Part shown: piece after piece, positions 34,880 to 43,769 of the stretch | Layout of the letters: each line of letters opens with the position of its first letter | Numbering within the stretch: the stretch's first letter is position 1 | NCBI GenBank assembly: GCA_002897675.1 | Contig: BDSU01000007.1 | Location: forward strand, 1 to 63,987 | DNA length: 63,987 nt | Reading direction: 5' to 3' | Source: a bacterium BMS3Abin02 | GTDB lineage: Bacteria; Actinomycetota; Acidimicrobiia; Spongiisociales; UBA4744 | Program-made: the position numbers and the translations under genes | Notes under the pieces: generated by a model | Told to the model about the DNA's origin: nothing | The model's database searches: none | What the model saw: the letters and a program-made list of their open reading frames with translations, nothing else

Positions 34880-35968
34880 ATGAGCAACCCGGCGGTCGTG
34901 TTTGGAGGTCCGTCTCCCGAGCACGACATCAGCATTCTCACGGGTCTGCAGGCGTGCAGGACGCTGGTCGACACCGGCCGTCGTGTGGAGGCGATCTACT
35001 GGGCGAAGAGCGGTGCCTGGTTCTCGGTGGATCCGTCGCTGGAGGCGGCGGACTTCGCCGACGGTGTGCCACGGCGCGCGAAGCCGCTTCGATTCGTGGC
35101 GGAGTTGGGAGCCGGATTCATCGCCCGCAAGAAGCCACTCGACATCTCCGCGATCGTGAACTGCTGTCACGGTGCTCCGGGCGAGGACGGAACGTTGCAG
35201 GCGGCGCTCGACCTCGCGGGGATTCGCTACACGGGGCCCGGTGCCGCCGGGTCCGCCCTGGGGATGGACAAACTCGCCTTCGGGGCCGTCGTGCAATCGG
35301 CCGGCCTTCGCTCCGTGCCGCGCAGACTTCTCGAACCGGGGATCGAGTGGGACGAGACGCCGCCGTTCATCGTGAAGCCGCGGTTCGGTGGTTCGTCGAT
35401 CGGAATCGAGGTCGTGGACGGGATGGAGACGGCACTCGCACTTTCCGTGTCGTCGACCCATTTGCAGGATGGTGCGGTGATCGAACCGTTCCTCGAAGGC
35501 AGCCGGGACCACAACATCGCCGTTCGAACATATCCGAATCTGCAACTCAGCGCGATCGAGGCACCGGTCAGAGACGCGAAGAGCAGCGCCATCTGGAGCT
35601 ATGAGCAGAAGTACCTGGCCGGCGGTGGGCTCGAGGGGTCGGCGCGAGAGATCCCGGCGCGACTCCCGGCGGCAGTGGCGGATTCGATTCGGCAGGCGGC
35701 CATGATCGTGTCGGGTCTCGTCGGGGTTCGTTCCGTCGCCCGCGTCGATTTCCTCGTGCGGGCCGGCGACGTGTGGGTCAACGAGATCAACACGATTCCC
35801 GGGAGCTTGGCCGCCTATCTGTGGGTGGACCCTCCACTCGGCAGGAGCGCGTTGCTGACCGACATGCTCATCGAGGCCGAGAAACAACCGGTCCGACGGT
35901 TCGGGACCGTCGGATCGGACGGGACGGCACTTCGCAGCGCCGGCTCGATCGCAGCCAAACTCGGCTGA
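34880..35968 (+). CDS. ddl: D-alanine--D-alanine ligase
   Basis: 362 residues, ATG behind AAGGAG. ATP-grasp ligase with N-terminal VVFGGPSPEHDISILTG, CCHGAPGEDGTLQ, the grasp region FIVKPRFGGSSIGIEV and the metal/product site EINTIPGSLA. It joins two D-Ala for the peptidoglycan stem. It lies 11 bases after the MurF-like gene in the same operon. The usual HG-x-x-GEDG motif is intact; HGAPGED has Pro where others vary. Length is normal. Confidence 0.92.
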   Translation: MSNPAVVFGGPSPEHDISILTGLQACRTLVDTGRRVEAIYWAKSGAWFSVDPSLEAADFADGVPRRAKPLRFVAELGAGFIARKKPLDISAIVNCCHGAPGEDGTLQAALDLAGIRYTGPGAAGSALGMDKLAFGAVVQSAGLRSVPRRLLEPGIEWDETPPFIVKPRFGGSSIGIEVVDGMETALALSVSSTHLQDGAVIEPFLEGSRDHNIAVRTYPNLQLSAIEAPVRDAKSSAIWSYEQKYLAGGGLEGSAREIPARLPAAVADSIRQAAMIVSGLVGVRSVARVDFLVRAGDVWVNEINTIPGSLAAYLWVDPPLGRSALLTDMLIEAEKQPVRRFGTVGSDGTALRSAGSIAAKLG

Positions 35969-35987
35969 TACCCACAGATTGATCAGG

Positions 35988-36221
35988 CTACAGGTTGACG
36001 ATCGGGCAGGTCAGCGTTCGGGTGATCCCTTCGATCGACTGGATGCGGGCGACCACGAGCTTGCCCAGCAGATCAACCGTCTCGGCCGAGGCCTTGACGA
36101 TGACGTCGTACGGGCCGGTCACATCGTCGGCATGCTCCACGCCGTCGATACGGCGGGCTTCCTCGGCCACCTTCGCGGCCTTGCCCACTTCTGTCTGGAT
36201 CAACACATACGCTTGGACCAC
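35988..36221 (-). CDS. Stand-alone Lrp/AsnC ligand-binding (RAM) domain protein
   Basis: 77 residues; I use the GTG at 36221, with GAGGAGG just upstream, because the longer frame is unrelated. The whole chain is one RAM domain: AYVLIQTEVGKAAKVAEEA, GPYDVIVKASAE, IEGITRTLTCPIV. There is no DNA-binding half, so it probably acts as an amino-acid-sensing or metabolic partner rather than a repressor. Such single-domain forms are common in actinobacteria and archaea. Confidence 0.85.
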   Translation of the reverse strand: MVQAYVLIQTEVGKAAKVAEEARRIDGVEHADDVTGPYDVIVKASAETVDLLGKLVVARIQSIEGITRTLTCPIVNL

Positions 36222-36322
36222 CGGAACCTCCTCGGAGTGTCTCTTGATGCGATCATACCCCAGCGGGTTCCCGTCCGGGGGGCGAACTTGCCGCTGTCGA
36301 GCGTTGGTGGTCGGCCGTGCCG

Positions 36323-36535
36323 TCAGGTGCCTTCGGAGCCGACACGAATCTGTCGCACCGTTGCGTTGCCGTCGACGTCGTCGATGTCGAAGATGATGCG
36401 TTGGCCTTGTCGTAGGTTGCGGAAAATGCTTCCGTCCAAGGATGCTCCATCGAGCAGGACTTCGGTTCGGTCTGTGTCGCACACGACGATGCCGAGTCCG
36501 GTGGAAGGATCGAAGAGTTTGACAACGCCTTGCAT
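36323..36535 (-). CDS. Divergent cold-shock-domain protein
   Basis: 70 residues from the ATG at 36535. It starts MQGVVKLFDPSTGLGIVV and ends with a VRQIRVG strand, fitting one OB-fold cold-shock domain. The RNA-binding motifs are altered: RNP1 KGFGFI is TGLGIVV and RNP2 VFVHFS is EVLLDGA, so the stacking aromatics are mostly lost. It probably no longer binds nucleic acid in the classic way. Located between L28 and the Lrp-like gene on the same strand. Confidence 0.75.
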   Translation of the reverse strand: MQGVVKLFDPSTGLGIVVCDTDRTEVLLDGASLDGSIFRNLRQGQRIIFDIDDVDGNATVRQIRVGSEGT

Positions 36536-36584
36536 CGGCCGTGAGTGTAGCGGCGCCGGGCCGTGCCGAAGCAGCCCTCGGTGG

Positions 36585-36622
36585 GTTCCTGGCCGGCAGA
36601 ACACCGCAAAGGTTGCCGGTCG
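36585..36622. repeat. 38-base repeat, copy B, just after rpmB
   Basis: One mismatch to copy A at 14526-14563. It lies 3 bases beyond the rpmB stop codon. The same potential stem (GGCCGGCA/TGCCGGTC) is present. No T-tract follows on either strand, so it is not a standard terminator. Confidence 0.8.
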
Positions 36623-36625
36623 CGG

Positions 36626-36814
36626 CTAGGCCTTGTCGACCTTGCCGGCCTTCAGGCAGGAGGTGCAGATGCGTATGCGGCGAGTGTTGGAACCGTCGCG
36701 CACGCGAACACGCTGGATGTTGGGGAGCCAGCGTCGACTCGAGCGCTTGTGCGAGAAACTGACCTGTTTCCCGAACCAGGGCTCTTTTCCACAGATTTCG
36801 CAGCGATAGGACAT
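36626..36814 (-). CDS. rpmB: 50S ribosomal protein L28
   Basis: 62 residues, ATG with GGGAGG 6 bases upstream. It shows CEICGK near the N-terminus, SHKRSSRRWLPN, and ICTSCLKAGKV at the end. The four cysteines (two CxxC) mark the zinc-binding form of L28. It is a late-assembly large-subunit protein. Divergent from fakA. Confidence 0.96.
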   Translation of the reverse strand: MSYRCEICGKEPWFGKQVSFSHKRSSRRWLPNIQRVRVRDGSNTRRIRICTSCLKAGKVDKA

Positions 36815-36872
36815 GGCGACCTCCCGGGGCCGGTGAGCGAGGTTAGCACCGCGAGGGAGCTGCGCTGAATCG

Positions 36873-36878
36873 TATACT
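36873..36878 (+). promoter_or_regulatory. -10 box of the fakA-recG cluster
   Basis: TATACT, 11 bases before the ATG at 36890, so the transcript would have a leader of only about 5 bases. No good -35 at the right distance was seen. Confidence 0.5.
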
Positions 36879-36889
36879 CGTTGCCGGCC

Positions 36890-38494
36890 ATGGATCCGCG
36901 AATGCACCTCACCGCCGACCACCTGAAGCGCGTGCTGTCGCGTTACCACGAGCACCTCGGCGTCTATCGCGATGCGCTGAACCGGCTCAACGTCTATCCG
37001 GTCCCCGACGGAGACACGGGAACGAACATGCAGCTCACGGTCGGCACCGTCGTGGACGAAATGAGCTCTGCACAGGGCATGGTCGAAGTGACGAGTGCGC
37101 TTGCGCACGGGTCGTTGATGGGCGCACGCGGCAACAGCGGTGTGATTCTTGCGCAGATTCTGCGAGGCCTCTCAGACATCTTCCGCGAGGTCGAGCAGGT
37201 CGGAGTGCCGGAAGTCGTGAAGGCCCTCGAACGTGCTTCGGAAGCTGCCTATCAGGCCGTCCTGCACCCTGTCGAAGGCACGATCCTGACGGTTCTCCGG
37301 TCGGCTGCGGAAGCCGCAGCCGAGACGGGCACCGCCGCGAACACCGACCTCGGAGCTCTTCTCGAAGGCGTGTTCACGAGAGCAGTGCGGACTCTCGAAT
37401 CCACACCGGCACTTCTCCCGGTACTCGAACGCGCCGGAGTCGTCGATGCCGGCGGCGCAGGCCTGCTTCTGCTCCTGGCTGCGTTCCTCGAGGAAGTGAC
37501 GGGGAGTGAGGTGATGCTGCCGGTGGGCATCTACACGGCCACTCCGACGGTCGAAGTCGCGATGGATATCGTGTCCGAGCAGCGATACGAAGTCGTGCTC
37601 ATCCTCGAGGCGCCCGAAGATCGCGTCGATCCGTTTCGGGCGGCGTGGGGGAGACTCGGCGGATCGATCGTCGTCGTGGGTGGCGAAGGGCAGTACAAGT
37701 GCCATATCCACACCGACCATCCGGCAGAGGCCATCGAGGCGGCCGTCCACCTCGATGACGGGCCGGTCGGCTCGTTCCGAAACCTGACCATCATGGATCT
37801 CGCAGAGCAGACCGCCGACAGGGCATTCCACGTGGTGGACGGCGTCTCGGTCATCCCGGTCGTGGCCGGTGAGGGCCTCGCAGCGCTGTTCCGTCAGTTG
37901 GGGGCCGCCGACATCGTGCAGGGAGGCCAGAGCATGAACCCTTCGACGCAGGATCTCTTCGCGGCGGTGGAACGCTCCACGGCATCGACCGTCATCCTGC
38001 TCCCGAACAACAAGAACATCCTTCCGGCCGCCCTCCATGTGGATTCCCTCAGCGAGAGAACGGTGTTCGTCGTCCCCACCGCATCGGTGCCGGAAGGCAT
38101 CGCCGCCATGATGGGGTTTCTCCCCGGCCGGGAGCCGGATGAACTGGTGGACGCGATGCGGAACGCCGCGGAGTCCGTCGTGACAGGGGAGGTCACGAGG
38201 GCGGTGCGAGATGCTCGTGTCGAGATCGGGCATGTCGCGGCGGGAGACTGGCTGGGGATCGTGGACGGCTCCATCGAGTATGCCGGGGAGGACCTCGCCG
38301 AAACGTTGACTCGGACGTTGGACACGATGGTCGACGACGACAGTGAACTCGTGACCTTGTTCATCGGTGACGCGGCGGCGACCGCTGCGACCGCCGCGGC
38401 CCGCTGCCATCTCGTGGAGGAGCATCCATCGATCGAGGTCGAGATCAAGGACGGGGGACAACCGCTCCACCCCTACCTGATCTCCGTGGAGTGA
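36890..38494 (+). CDS. fakA: DAK2/DegV-type fatty-acid kinase subunit (FakA/YloV)
   Basis: 534 residues from ATG 36890 (an in-frame TTG exists at 36881). The DAK2 kinase part has VPDGDTGTNMQLT, MGARGNSGVILAQILRG and AGVVDAGGAGLLLL; the second half is the FakA-type C-terminal region (HIHTDHP, ILLPNNKNILPAA). With a FakB lipid-binding partner it phosphorylates free fatty acids, feeding PlsX/PlsY. No fakB is in the window. No ribosome site is visible, in line with a near-leaderless transcript. The L28-FakA-RecG order is widely conserved. Confidence 0.9.
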   Translation: MDPRMHLTADHLKRVLSRYHEHLGVYRDALNRLNVYPVPDGDTGTNMQLTVGTVVDEMSSAQGMVEVTSALAHGSLMGARGNSGVILAQILRGLSDIFREVEQVGVPEVVKALERASEAAYQAVLHPVEGTILTVLRSAAEAAAETGTAANTDLGALLEGVFTRAVRTLESTPALLPVLERAGVVDAGGAGLLLLLAAFLEEVTGSEVMLPVGIYTATPTVEVAMDIVSEQRYEVVLILEAPEDRVDPFRAAWGRLGGSIVVVGGEGQYKCHIHTDHPAEAIEAAVHLDDGPVGSFRNLTIMDLAEQTADRAFHVVDGVSVIPVVAGEGLAALFRQLGAADIVQGGQSMNPSTQDLFAAVERSTASTVILLPNNKNILPAALHVDSLSERTVFVVPTASVPEGIAAMMGFLPGREPDELVDAMRNAAESVVTGEVTRAVRDARVEIGHVAAGDWLGIVDGSIEYAGEDLAETLTRTLDTMVDDDSELVTLFIGDAAATAATAAARCHLVEEHPSIEVEIKDGGQPLHPYLISVE

Positions 38495-40638
38495 GCAGCC
38501 TGGCCCACCTGTCGGAGGTGGCGGTGGAGCAGGTGAAACTCCTGTCCGGCCGACGTGGCGAGAAGCTCCGGAACGCAGGAATCGGATCCGTGGCCGATCT
38601 CCTCCAGCATGTCCCCCGTCGGTACATCGATCGCTCCCGGACCGAACGGATCGCCACGGTCCCCGTCGGTCGAGAGGTCACGATCATCGGAACGGTCCAG
38701 AAGGTGTCCACGAGGAGGCCCCGGCGCAACCTCACGATCACCGAAGCGGTCGTCTCCGACGAGAGTGCACGTCTCACCGTCGTGTGGTTCAACCAGGCCT
38801 TCCGCGGACGCCAGCTCTCCGTCGGTGCGGAGGTGGCTCTCTCGGGAAAGGTCGAGTCGTTTCGCGGAAAACTCCAGATGAAGAGCCCGGACGTCGACCT
38901 GATGCGGTCCGCCTCCGAGAGCCTGGTCACCGGCAGGGTGGTTCCGGTCTATTCGTCTGCAGGAGGCCTGTCGTCCGGGTACCTTCGGAGAGCGATCCAC
39001 AATGCGCTCGGGAGGGCGCGACCGATCGACGACCCGCTTCCTCCGGAGATGGTGCGGCGGCTGGGACTGATCGACCGCGATCGGGCGATCTCCGACATCC
39101 ACTTCCCCGAGACTCCCGACGTCGTCGCGTCCGCCCGCCGCCGGCTCGTATTCGACGAGCTGTTCCGCCTGGAGGTGGCCCTCGCCCTCTCGAAGCGAAA
39201 GATGATCGATGAGGCGGTGGGGATTGCCCACCATCCGGACGGTCTGCTGCTCGGACGCTTCATCGATGGACTTCCGTTCGCCCTGACCTCCGCACAGCAC
39301 CGGGTCATCGACGAGATCGGCCGAGACATGCAGACACCGCATCCGATGCACCGGCTCCTCCTCGGCGAGGTAGGATCGGGCAAGACGGTGGTCGCCGTCT
39401 CGGCACTGATGACCGGTGTCGAAGGCGGCTATCAGGGTGCCGTGATGGCCCCCACCGAAGTGCTTGGCGTCCAGCACTATCTCTCGATCAAGGCTCTTCT
39501 CGAAGGAGCAGGGTTGGCTCCGCCGCCCGACGACACGCCGAACCTCTTCGGCGGTGAAGGCACCGGCGTGACGCTGGCGCTGCTGACCTCCTCCAACGCA
39601 GAGGTGAACTTCCGGCCCCGGGCAACACGCGACGAAGTCGTCGGGCTCGTTGCAGAAGGTGGAGTCGACATCGTCATCGGGACACATGCGCTCATCCAGG
39701 AAGGGGTCCGCTTCGCCGCCCTCGGGATCGCCGTCATCGATGAGCAGCACCGCTTTGGAGTCCACCAGCGCGTGCGGCTCAAGGAGAAGGCGGGCGATGC
39801 GGATCCCGATCTCCTGATCATGACCGCCACACCCATCCCGAGGACGCTCTCGATGACGCTCTACGGGGACCTCGACGTTTCCCTGCTCGATGAGATGCCA
39901 CCGGGCAGGCCGAAAGTCCTGACCCTGGCAGTACGCCCGGATCAACTTCCCGAGGTCTACGACCGGATCCGTGCCGAAGCGTCCACCGGCCGTCAGACAT
40001 TCGTCGTCTGCCCGCTCGTCGAGGACAGCCCGAAGGTGCAGGCGGCATCGGCGACGGCCGAGTACGAACGTCTCCAAGGTGTCTTTCCCGATCTCCGCGT
40101 CGGGCTGCTCCACGGGCAACTGCGTTCGGTCGACAAGCAGTCGGTCATGCAGGCCTTCCGTGACGGGGCACTGGACGTGCTCGTCACCACCACGGTGATC
40201 GAGGTTGGAATCGATATTCCCAACTCGACGATCATGGTGATCGAAGATGCCGATCGGTTTGGGCTGAGCCAACTGCACCAGCTCCGTGGCAGACTCGCCC
40301 GTCATGCGGGTCCGAATTGGTGCTACCTGGTCGCCGACGCATCGACGGAGGAGGGCATGGCGCGTATCGAAGCCATGGTGGCGAGCGACGACGGATTCGA
40401 ACTGGCCGAAGTCGACCTGCGGATTCGCGGCCAGGGAACCGTGTTCGGCGCTCGCCAGTCGGGTCTGTCCGATCTTCGTCTGTCCGACATCCTGCGGGAC
40501 AAGGACGAGTTGATCGCGGCTCGGCGCGAGGCGTTCACTCTCGTGGATCAGGATCCGGACCTCGGGGAGCATCCGCTGATACGAACGGAGGTGAGAGCGT
40601 TGCTCGGGGATTCCGTCGAGTGGCTCTTCCGGTCATGA
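38491..40638 (+). CDS. recG: ATP-dependent DNA helicase RecG
   Basis: 715 residues, GTG overlapping the fakA stop. N-terminal wedge/OB domain (LLQHVPRRYIDRS to about 170), then the motor: motif I LLLGEVGSGKTVVA, motif Ib MAPTEVL, motif II VIDEQHRFG (DEQH), motif III MTATPIPRTLSM, motifs V-VI VGIDIPNSTIM and QLRGRLAR. It remodels stalled forks and Holliday junctions. The C-terminal region includes the DLRIRGQGTVFGARQSG motif of RecG. Full length. Confidence 0.95.
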   Translation: MSSLAHLSEVAVEQVKLLSGRRGEKLRNAGIGSVADLLQHVPRRYIDRSRTERIATVPVGREVTIIGTVQKVSTRRPRRNLTITEAVVSDESARLTVVWFNQAFRGRQLSVGAEVALSGKVESFRGKLQMKSPDVDLMRSASESLVTGRVVPVYSSAGGLSSGYLRRAIHNALGRARPIDDPLPPEMVRRLGLIDRDRAISDIHFPETPDVVASARRRLVFDELFRLEVALALSKRKMIDEAVGIAHHPDGLLLGRFIDGLPFALTSAQHRVIDEIGRDMQTPHPMHRLLLGEVGSGKTVVAVSALMTGVEGGYQGAVMAPTEVLGVQHYLSIKALLEGAGLAPPPDDTPNLFGGEGTGVTLALLTSSNAEVNFRPRATRDEVVGLVAEGGVDIVIGTHALIQEGVRFAALGIAVIDEQHRFGVHQRVRLKEKAGDADPDLLIMTATPIPRTLSMTLYGDLDVSLLDEMPPGRPKVLTLAVRPDQLPEVYDRIRAEASTGRQTFVVCPLVEDSPKVQAASATAEYERLQGVFPDLRVGLLHGQLRSVDKQSVMQAFRDGALDVLVTTTVIEVGIDIPNSTIMVIEDADRFGLSQLHQLRGRLARHAGPNWCYLVADASTEEGMARIEAMVASDDGFELAEVDLRIRGQGTVFGARQSGLSDLRLSDILRDKDELIAARREAFTLVDQDPDLGEHPLIRTEVRALLGDSVEWLFRS

Positions 40639-41174
40639 GGATCATCGCCGGCATGGCAAAGGGCCGCCGTCTCTCCGGACCTTCGGGATCCGGCACTCGC
40701 CCGATGACGGATCGCGCCAGAGAGGCACTGTTCTCGTCGTTGGGGGATCGCGTCGTCGACGCCCGGGTGTTCGACCTGTACGCAGGGTCGGGTTCCATCG
40801 GCCTGGAAGCGTTGAGCCGTGGTGCAAGGTCCGTCGTGTTCGTGGAGAGGGCACGACCGGCGCTCATGGTGCTTCGCCGCAATATCGACGATGTCGGGTT
40901 GGGCGGAACCGTGTCCACCTTGGACGTGGAGCGTTTCCTCGACGACGTGAACACCGACGCAGATCTCGTATTCGTTGACCCGCCGTATGGGCTGTCGCTA
41001 GCGTCTGTGGAAAAGGTCTTGTGCAAACTCGTCCCGAGGCTGACTACCGGAGCGGATGTCATACTCCATCGCAGGGTGGGGGAGCGGCCGCCGAACGTCG
41101 GAAGCCTCGCGCTGGTCGACCGCCACAGATACGGGGACACCGTCCTGTGGCGCCTGAGGAAGGAGGAGGCGTGA
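40635..41174 (+). CDS. rsmD: 16S rRNA (guanine966-N2)-methyltransferase RsmD
   Basis: 179 residues, ATGA overlap with recG. It opens RIIAGMAKGRRL, has RPMTDRAREALFSSLGD, the SAM site FDLYAGSGSIGLEALSRGA and the catalytic VDPPY. It methylates G966 of 16S rRNA in the small subunit. Its usual neighbour coaD follows with GTGA overlap. Confidence 0.95.
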   Translation: MRIIAGMAKGRRLSGPSGSGTRPMTDRAREALFSSLGDRVVDARVFDLYAGSGSIGLEALSRGARSVVFVERARPALMVLRRNIDDVGLGGTVSTLDVERFLDDVNTDADLVFVDPPYGLSLASVEKVLCKLVPRLTTGADVILHRRVGERPPNVGSLALVDRHRYGDTVLWRLRKEEA

Positions 41175-41647
41175 CTGTTGCCCTGATCCCTGGGAGCTTC
41201 GATCCGCCGACCAACGGACATCTCGACGTCATACGACGATGCCTGGCGGTCTTCGGTGGGGTCGTGATCGCCGTCGTGGCCAACCCCTCCAAAACGCCGC
41301 TCTTCGACGCAACAGAGCGAGTCGCGATGCTCCAACGGCTGTACGAGAGCGAGCATGTCGAGGTGGAGAGTTTCGAGGGGCTGCTCGTCGACTTTGCCAG
41401 GTCGAGAGACGTCCATGTGATCGTCAAGGGCCTGCGCGCCGTGTCCGACTTCGAGTACGAACTGCAGATGGCGCAGATGAACGAGAGTCTCTCCGGCATC
41501 AGCACGCTGTTCCTTCCGACCGCCCCGGTGTACGGGTTTCTGTCCTCCTCGCTCGTCAAGGAAGTCGCTCGGTTCGGCGGTCCCGTGGAAGAACTCGTGC
41601 CCCCGATCGTGAACGAAGCACTCAAGAAGAGGTACGGCAATGACTGA
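41171..41647 (+). CDS. coaD: Phosphopantetheine adenylyltransferase
   Basis: 158 residues, GTG behind GGAGGAGG. Nucleotidyltransferase of the TxGH class: GSFDPPTNGHLDVIRR, KGLRAVSDFEYELQMAQMN and FLSSSLVKEVARFGG. It makes dephospho-CoA from ATP and 4'-phosphopantetheine, the penultimate CoA step. Length and motifs are normal. It overlaps rsmD and the SepIVA-like gene. Confidence 0.96.
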   Translation: MTVALIPGSFDPPTNGHLDVIRRCLAVFGGVVIAVVANPSKTPLFDATERVAMLQRLYESEHVEVESFEGLLVDFARSRDVHVIVKGLRAVSDFEYELQMAQMNESLSGISTLFLPTAPVYGFLSSSLVKEVARFGGPVEELVPPIVNEALKKRYGND

Positions 41648-42143
41648 CGGTACGGACAACATCCCGGAGGTCGGCGAGCTCGTCGATCTGCTCGATCAGA
41701 TGGAGACCTTGGTCCGGGACGCGAAGGCCATTCCGCTGTCCGGCAGCGTCCGGGTCGAGCGTGAAGAACTGCTCGAAATGATCGGCCGGCTGAGGGCGGC
41801 ACTTCCCGACGAGTTGAGAGCCGCACGATGGATGGTGCGAGAGAGAGAAGCCTTCATCGCCAGGACCAACGAGCGCGCAAAAACCATCGTCGACAAATCC
41901 ACGGCGAAAGCCGCCGAGATGGTCAGCGAATCGCGGGTTCTCGCCGAAGCGGTCGAGGAGGCCAACGCCCTCGTGCGGAGGGCCGAAGGGGAGGCACGGA
42001 GGATCCGGCTCGAAGCCGAGGACCTTGCCGACAACCGCCTCGAACACCTCGAGATACTCTTCCGCAATCTCCTCGGTCAGATCAGGGGCGTGCGTTCACA
42101 GTATCATGAGGCGCGACCCGCTCCGCCGCCAGTCCCCGAGTAG
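41640..42143 (+). CDS. SepIVA/DivIVA-like coiled-coil protein
   Basis: 167 residues. Starts with VGELVDLLDQMETLVRDAKAIPLS, then a long helix rich in Arg, Glu and Ala (about 45-145, ending in the EARRIRLEAEDLADNRLEHLE region) and a short Pro tail. This matches the actinobacterial DivIVA-domain protein next to coaD/DUF177, called SepIVA in mycobacteria, which takes part in septation and envelope growth. It overlaps coaD by 8 bases. Assignment rests on length, coiled coil and gene order. Confidence 0.8.
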   Translation: MTDGTDNIPEVGELVDLLDQMETLVRDAKAIPLSGSVRVEREELLEMIGRLRAALPDELRAARWMVREREAFIARTNERAKTIVDKSTAKAAEMVSESRVLAEAVEEANALVRRAEGEARRIRLEAEDLADNRLEHLEILFRNLLGQIRGVRSQYHEARPAPPPVPE

Positions 42144-42157
42144 CAACATCATCCATC

Positions 42158-42649
42158 ATGTCAGCTTTCATTCTGAACGTCTCCGACCTGCTCGGACATC
42201 CCGGTGCGCGTCGGACAGTGGCTCTCGAGGCCCCGCTGGACATCAGGCTCGACCTTGCCTCGGTGGTCGAACCGGTGTTCGCCGATCTCGTGCTCGAAGC
42301 AACGGTCGACGAGGTCGTTGCTCGTGGAACGTTGAGGATCACGGCCTCGCTGCGATGCAACCGGTGCCTGGCGGAATGGGATGACGAGATGAGTGTCGCG
42401 ATCCTCGAAGTGTTTGGCGCCCGACCGGTAGATGACGGCCCCATCGTCGAGCGTGACGGGTCTATCGACCTCGAGCAGATCCTACACGACGAGGCCTCGC
42501 TCGCCCTTCCGATCGCGCCACTCTGTAGGCCGGACTGTCTCGGACTTTGCCCAACATGCGGAACCGACTTGAATACGGATCCCTGTTCCGGGCACGCCGA
42601 CGAGAGCGCGTCTCCGTTCGGCGCCCTTCGGTATCTGCTGGAACCTTGA
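42158..42649 (+). CDS. YceD/DUF177 protein
   Basis: 163 residues. Family marks: RCNRCLAEWDDEM near the middle, then the end CRPDCLGLCPTCGTDLN; these Cys pairs fit a metal or structural site. It precedes rpmF and plsX as in most bacteria. YceD is thought to support 23S rRNA processing or ribosome assembly; the evidence for that is from other species. Confidence 0.9.
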   Translation: MSAFILNVSDLLGHPGARRTVALEAPLDIRLDLASVVEPVFADLVLEATVDEVVARGTLRITASLRCNRCLAEWDDEMSVAILEVFGARPVDDGPIVERDGSIDLEQILHDEASLALPIAPLCRPDCLGLCPTCGTDLNTDPCSGHADESASPFGALRYLLEP

Positions 42650-42661
42650 GAGGAGCCACCC

Positions 42662-42841
42662 ATGGCTGTGCCCAAGAAGAAAATGTCGCGGTCACGCACG
42701 AAGCGCCGCAAGGCGGGGTGGAAGCTCGCCCGACCGCGCACGTCCACCTGTCCGCAGTGTCACGCTCCCAAACTACCGCACCGGGCCTGCCCGAACTGCG
42801 GTACGTACCGGGGCCACGAGGTCACCGCCGGGACCGAATAG
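42662..42841 (+). CDS. rpmF: 50S ribosomal protein L32
   Basis: 59 residues, ATG behind GAGAGGAG. It reads AVPKKKMSRSRTKRRKAGWK, then CPQC and CPNCG, the zinc-ribbon of L32, and GTYRGHEV. It sits in its conserved place between yceD and plsX, whose GTG lies 1 base after the rpmF stop. Confidence 0.97.
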   Translation: MAVPKKKMSRSRTKRRKAGWKLARPRTSTCPQCHAPKLPHRACPNCGTYRGHEVTAGTE

Positions 42842-42842
42842 C

Positions 42843-43769
42843 GTGTTGGCCCTCGACGCGATGGGGGGCGACCACGCACCCCGAGAGACGGTCGCCGGAG
42901 CCGCGGAGGCCGTCCGCAGGGGGATCGATGTCGTCCTGGTCGGGGATCGAAGGCGGCTCGAACCGCTCTGCGACGATGTCGACGTCGATCTGCCGATCGT
43001 TGATGCCGGCGACGTTGTCGAGATGGGTGAAGATCCGGCCCGTTCGATTCGAGAGAAACCCGACGCGTCGATCAGCGTGGCGGCGCGACTCGTCCGTTCG
43101 GGCGAGGCCGACGGTCTCGTGTCGGCCGGATCGACGGGAGCGGCACTCGCCGCCGCGGCGATCATCATCGGGAGAATCCCCGGTGTGCTCCGACCGGCGA
43201 TCGCCACCGTGATCCCCACCGACCCGCCCACCGTCCTCGTCGACGCCGGAGCGAATCCGACGGTGGGTCCCAGACACCTCGTACAGTTCGCGATCATGGG
43301 TTCGGTCGTTTCCGAAGTCTCCCTCGGGGTGGCAGATCCGTCCGTCGGTCTCCTCTCGATCGGTCACGAGAAGGGCAAGGGGAGGGACCTGGAGAAGCAG
43401 GCGGCCGTATTGCTGGAGAATGCACTGACGCGATTCGTGGGAAACGTCGAAGGACGCGATGTCACCGCAGGGACCGTGAACGTCGTCGTAACGGACGGGT
43501 TCACCGGCAACACGGTTCTCAAGGCCATCGAAGGGGCCGTCACCTGGGTGGCCTCGTTGGCGGCCTGTGCCGGGGCGCCGCTGCCCACGACGGTATTGGC
43601 CGGGATCGATTATGAGACCACAGGTGGTGCCCACCTCGTCGGCACCCGAGGCGTCGCGGTCATCGCCCACGGGTCGTCGTCGAGAGTTGCGATCCGCAGC
43701 GCACTCGAATGGGCGGCTCACGGGGCCTCGGGAGGCATGGTGGAAGAGATAGAACGGCGGCTCGCATGA
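42843..43769 (+). CDS. plsX: Phosphate acyltransferase PlsX
   Basis: 308 residues from a GTG one base after the rpmF stop. It begins LALDAMGGDHAP, then SAGSTGAALAAA, GANPTVGPRHL, SIGHEKGKG and VVTDGFTGNTVLKAIEG. It converts acyl-ACP to acyl-phosphate for phospholipid synthesis at the membrane surface. The end fits other members (GVAVIAHGSSS). Coupled to rnc by ATGA. Confidence 0.95.
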   Translation: MLALDAMGGDHAPRETVAGAAEAVRRGIDVVLVGDRRRLEPLCDDVDVDLPIVDAGDVVEMGEDPARSIREKPDASISVAARLVRSGEADGLVSAGSTGAALAAAAIIIGRIPGVLRPAIATVIPTDPPTVLVDAGANPTVGPRHLVQFAIMGSVVSEVSLGVADPSVGLLSIGHEKGKGRDLEKQAAVLLENALTRFVGNVEGRDVTAGTVNVVVTDGFTGNTVLKAIEGAVTWVASLAACAGAPLPTTVLAGIDYETTGGAHLVGTRGVAVIAHGSSSRVAIRSALEWAAHGASGGMVEEIERRLA

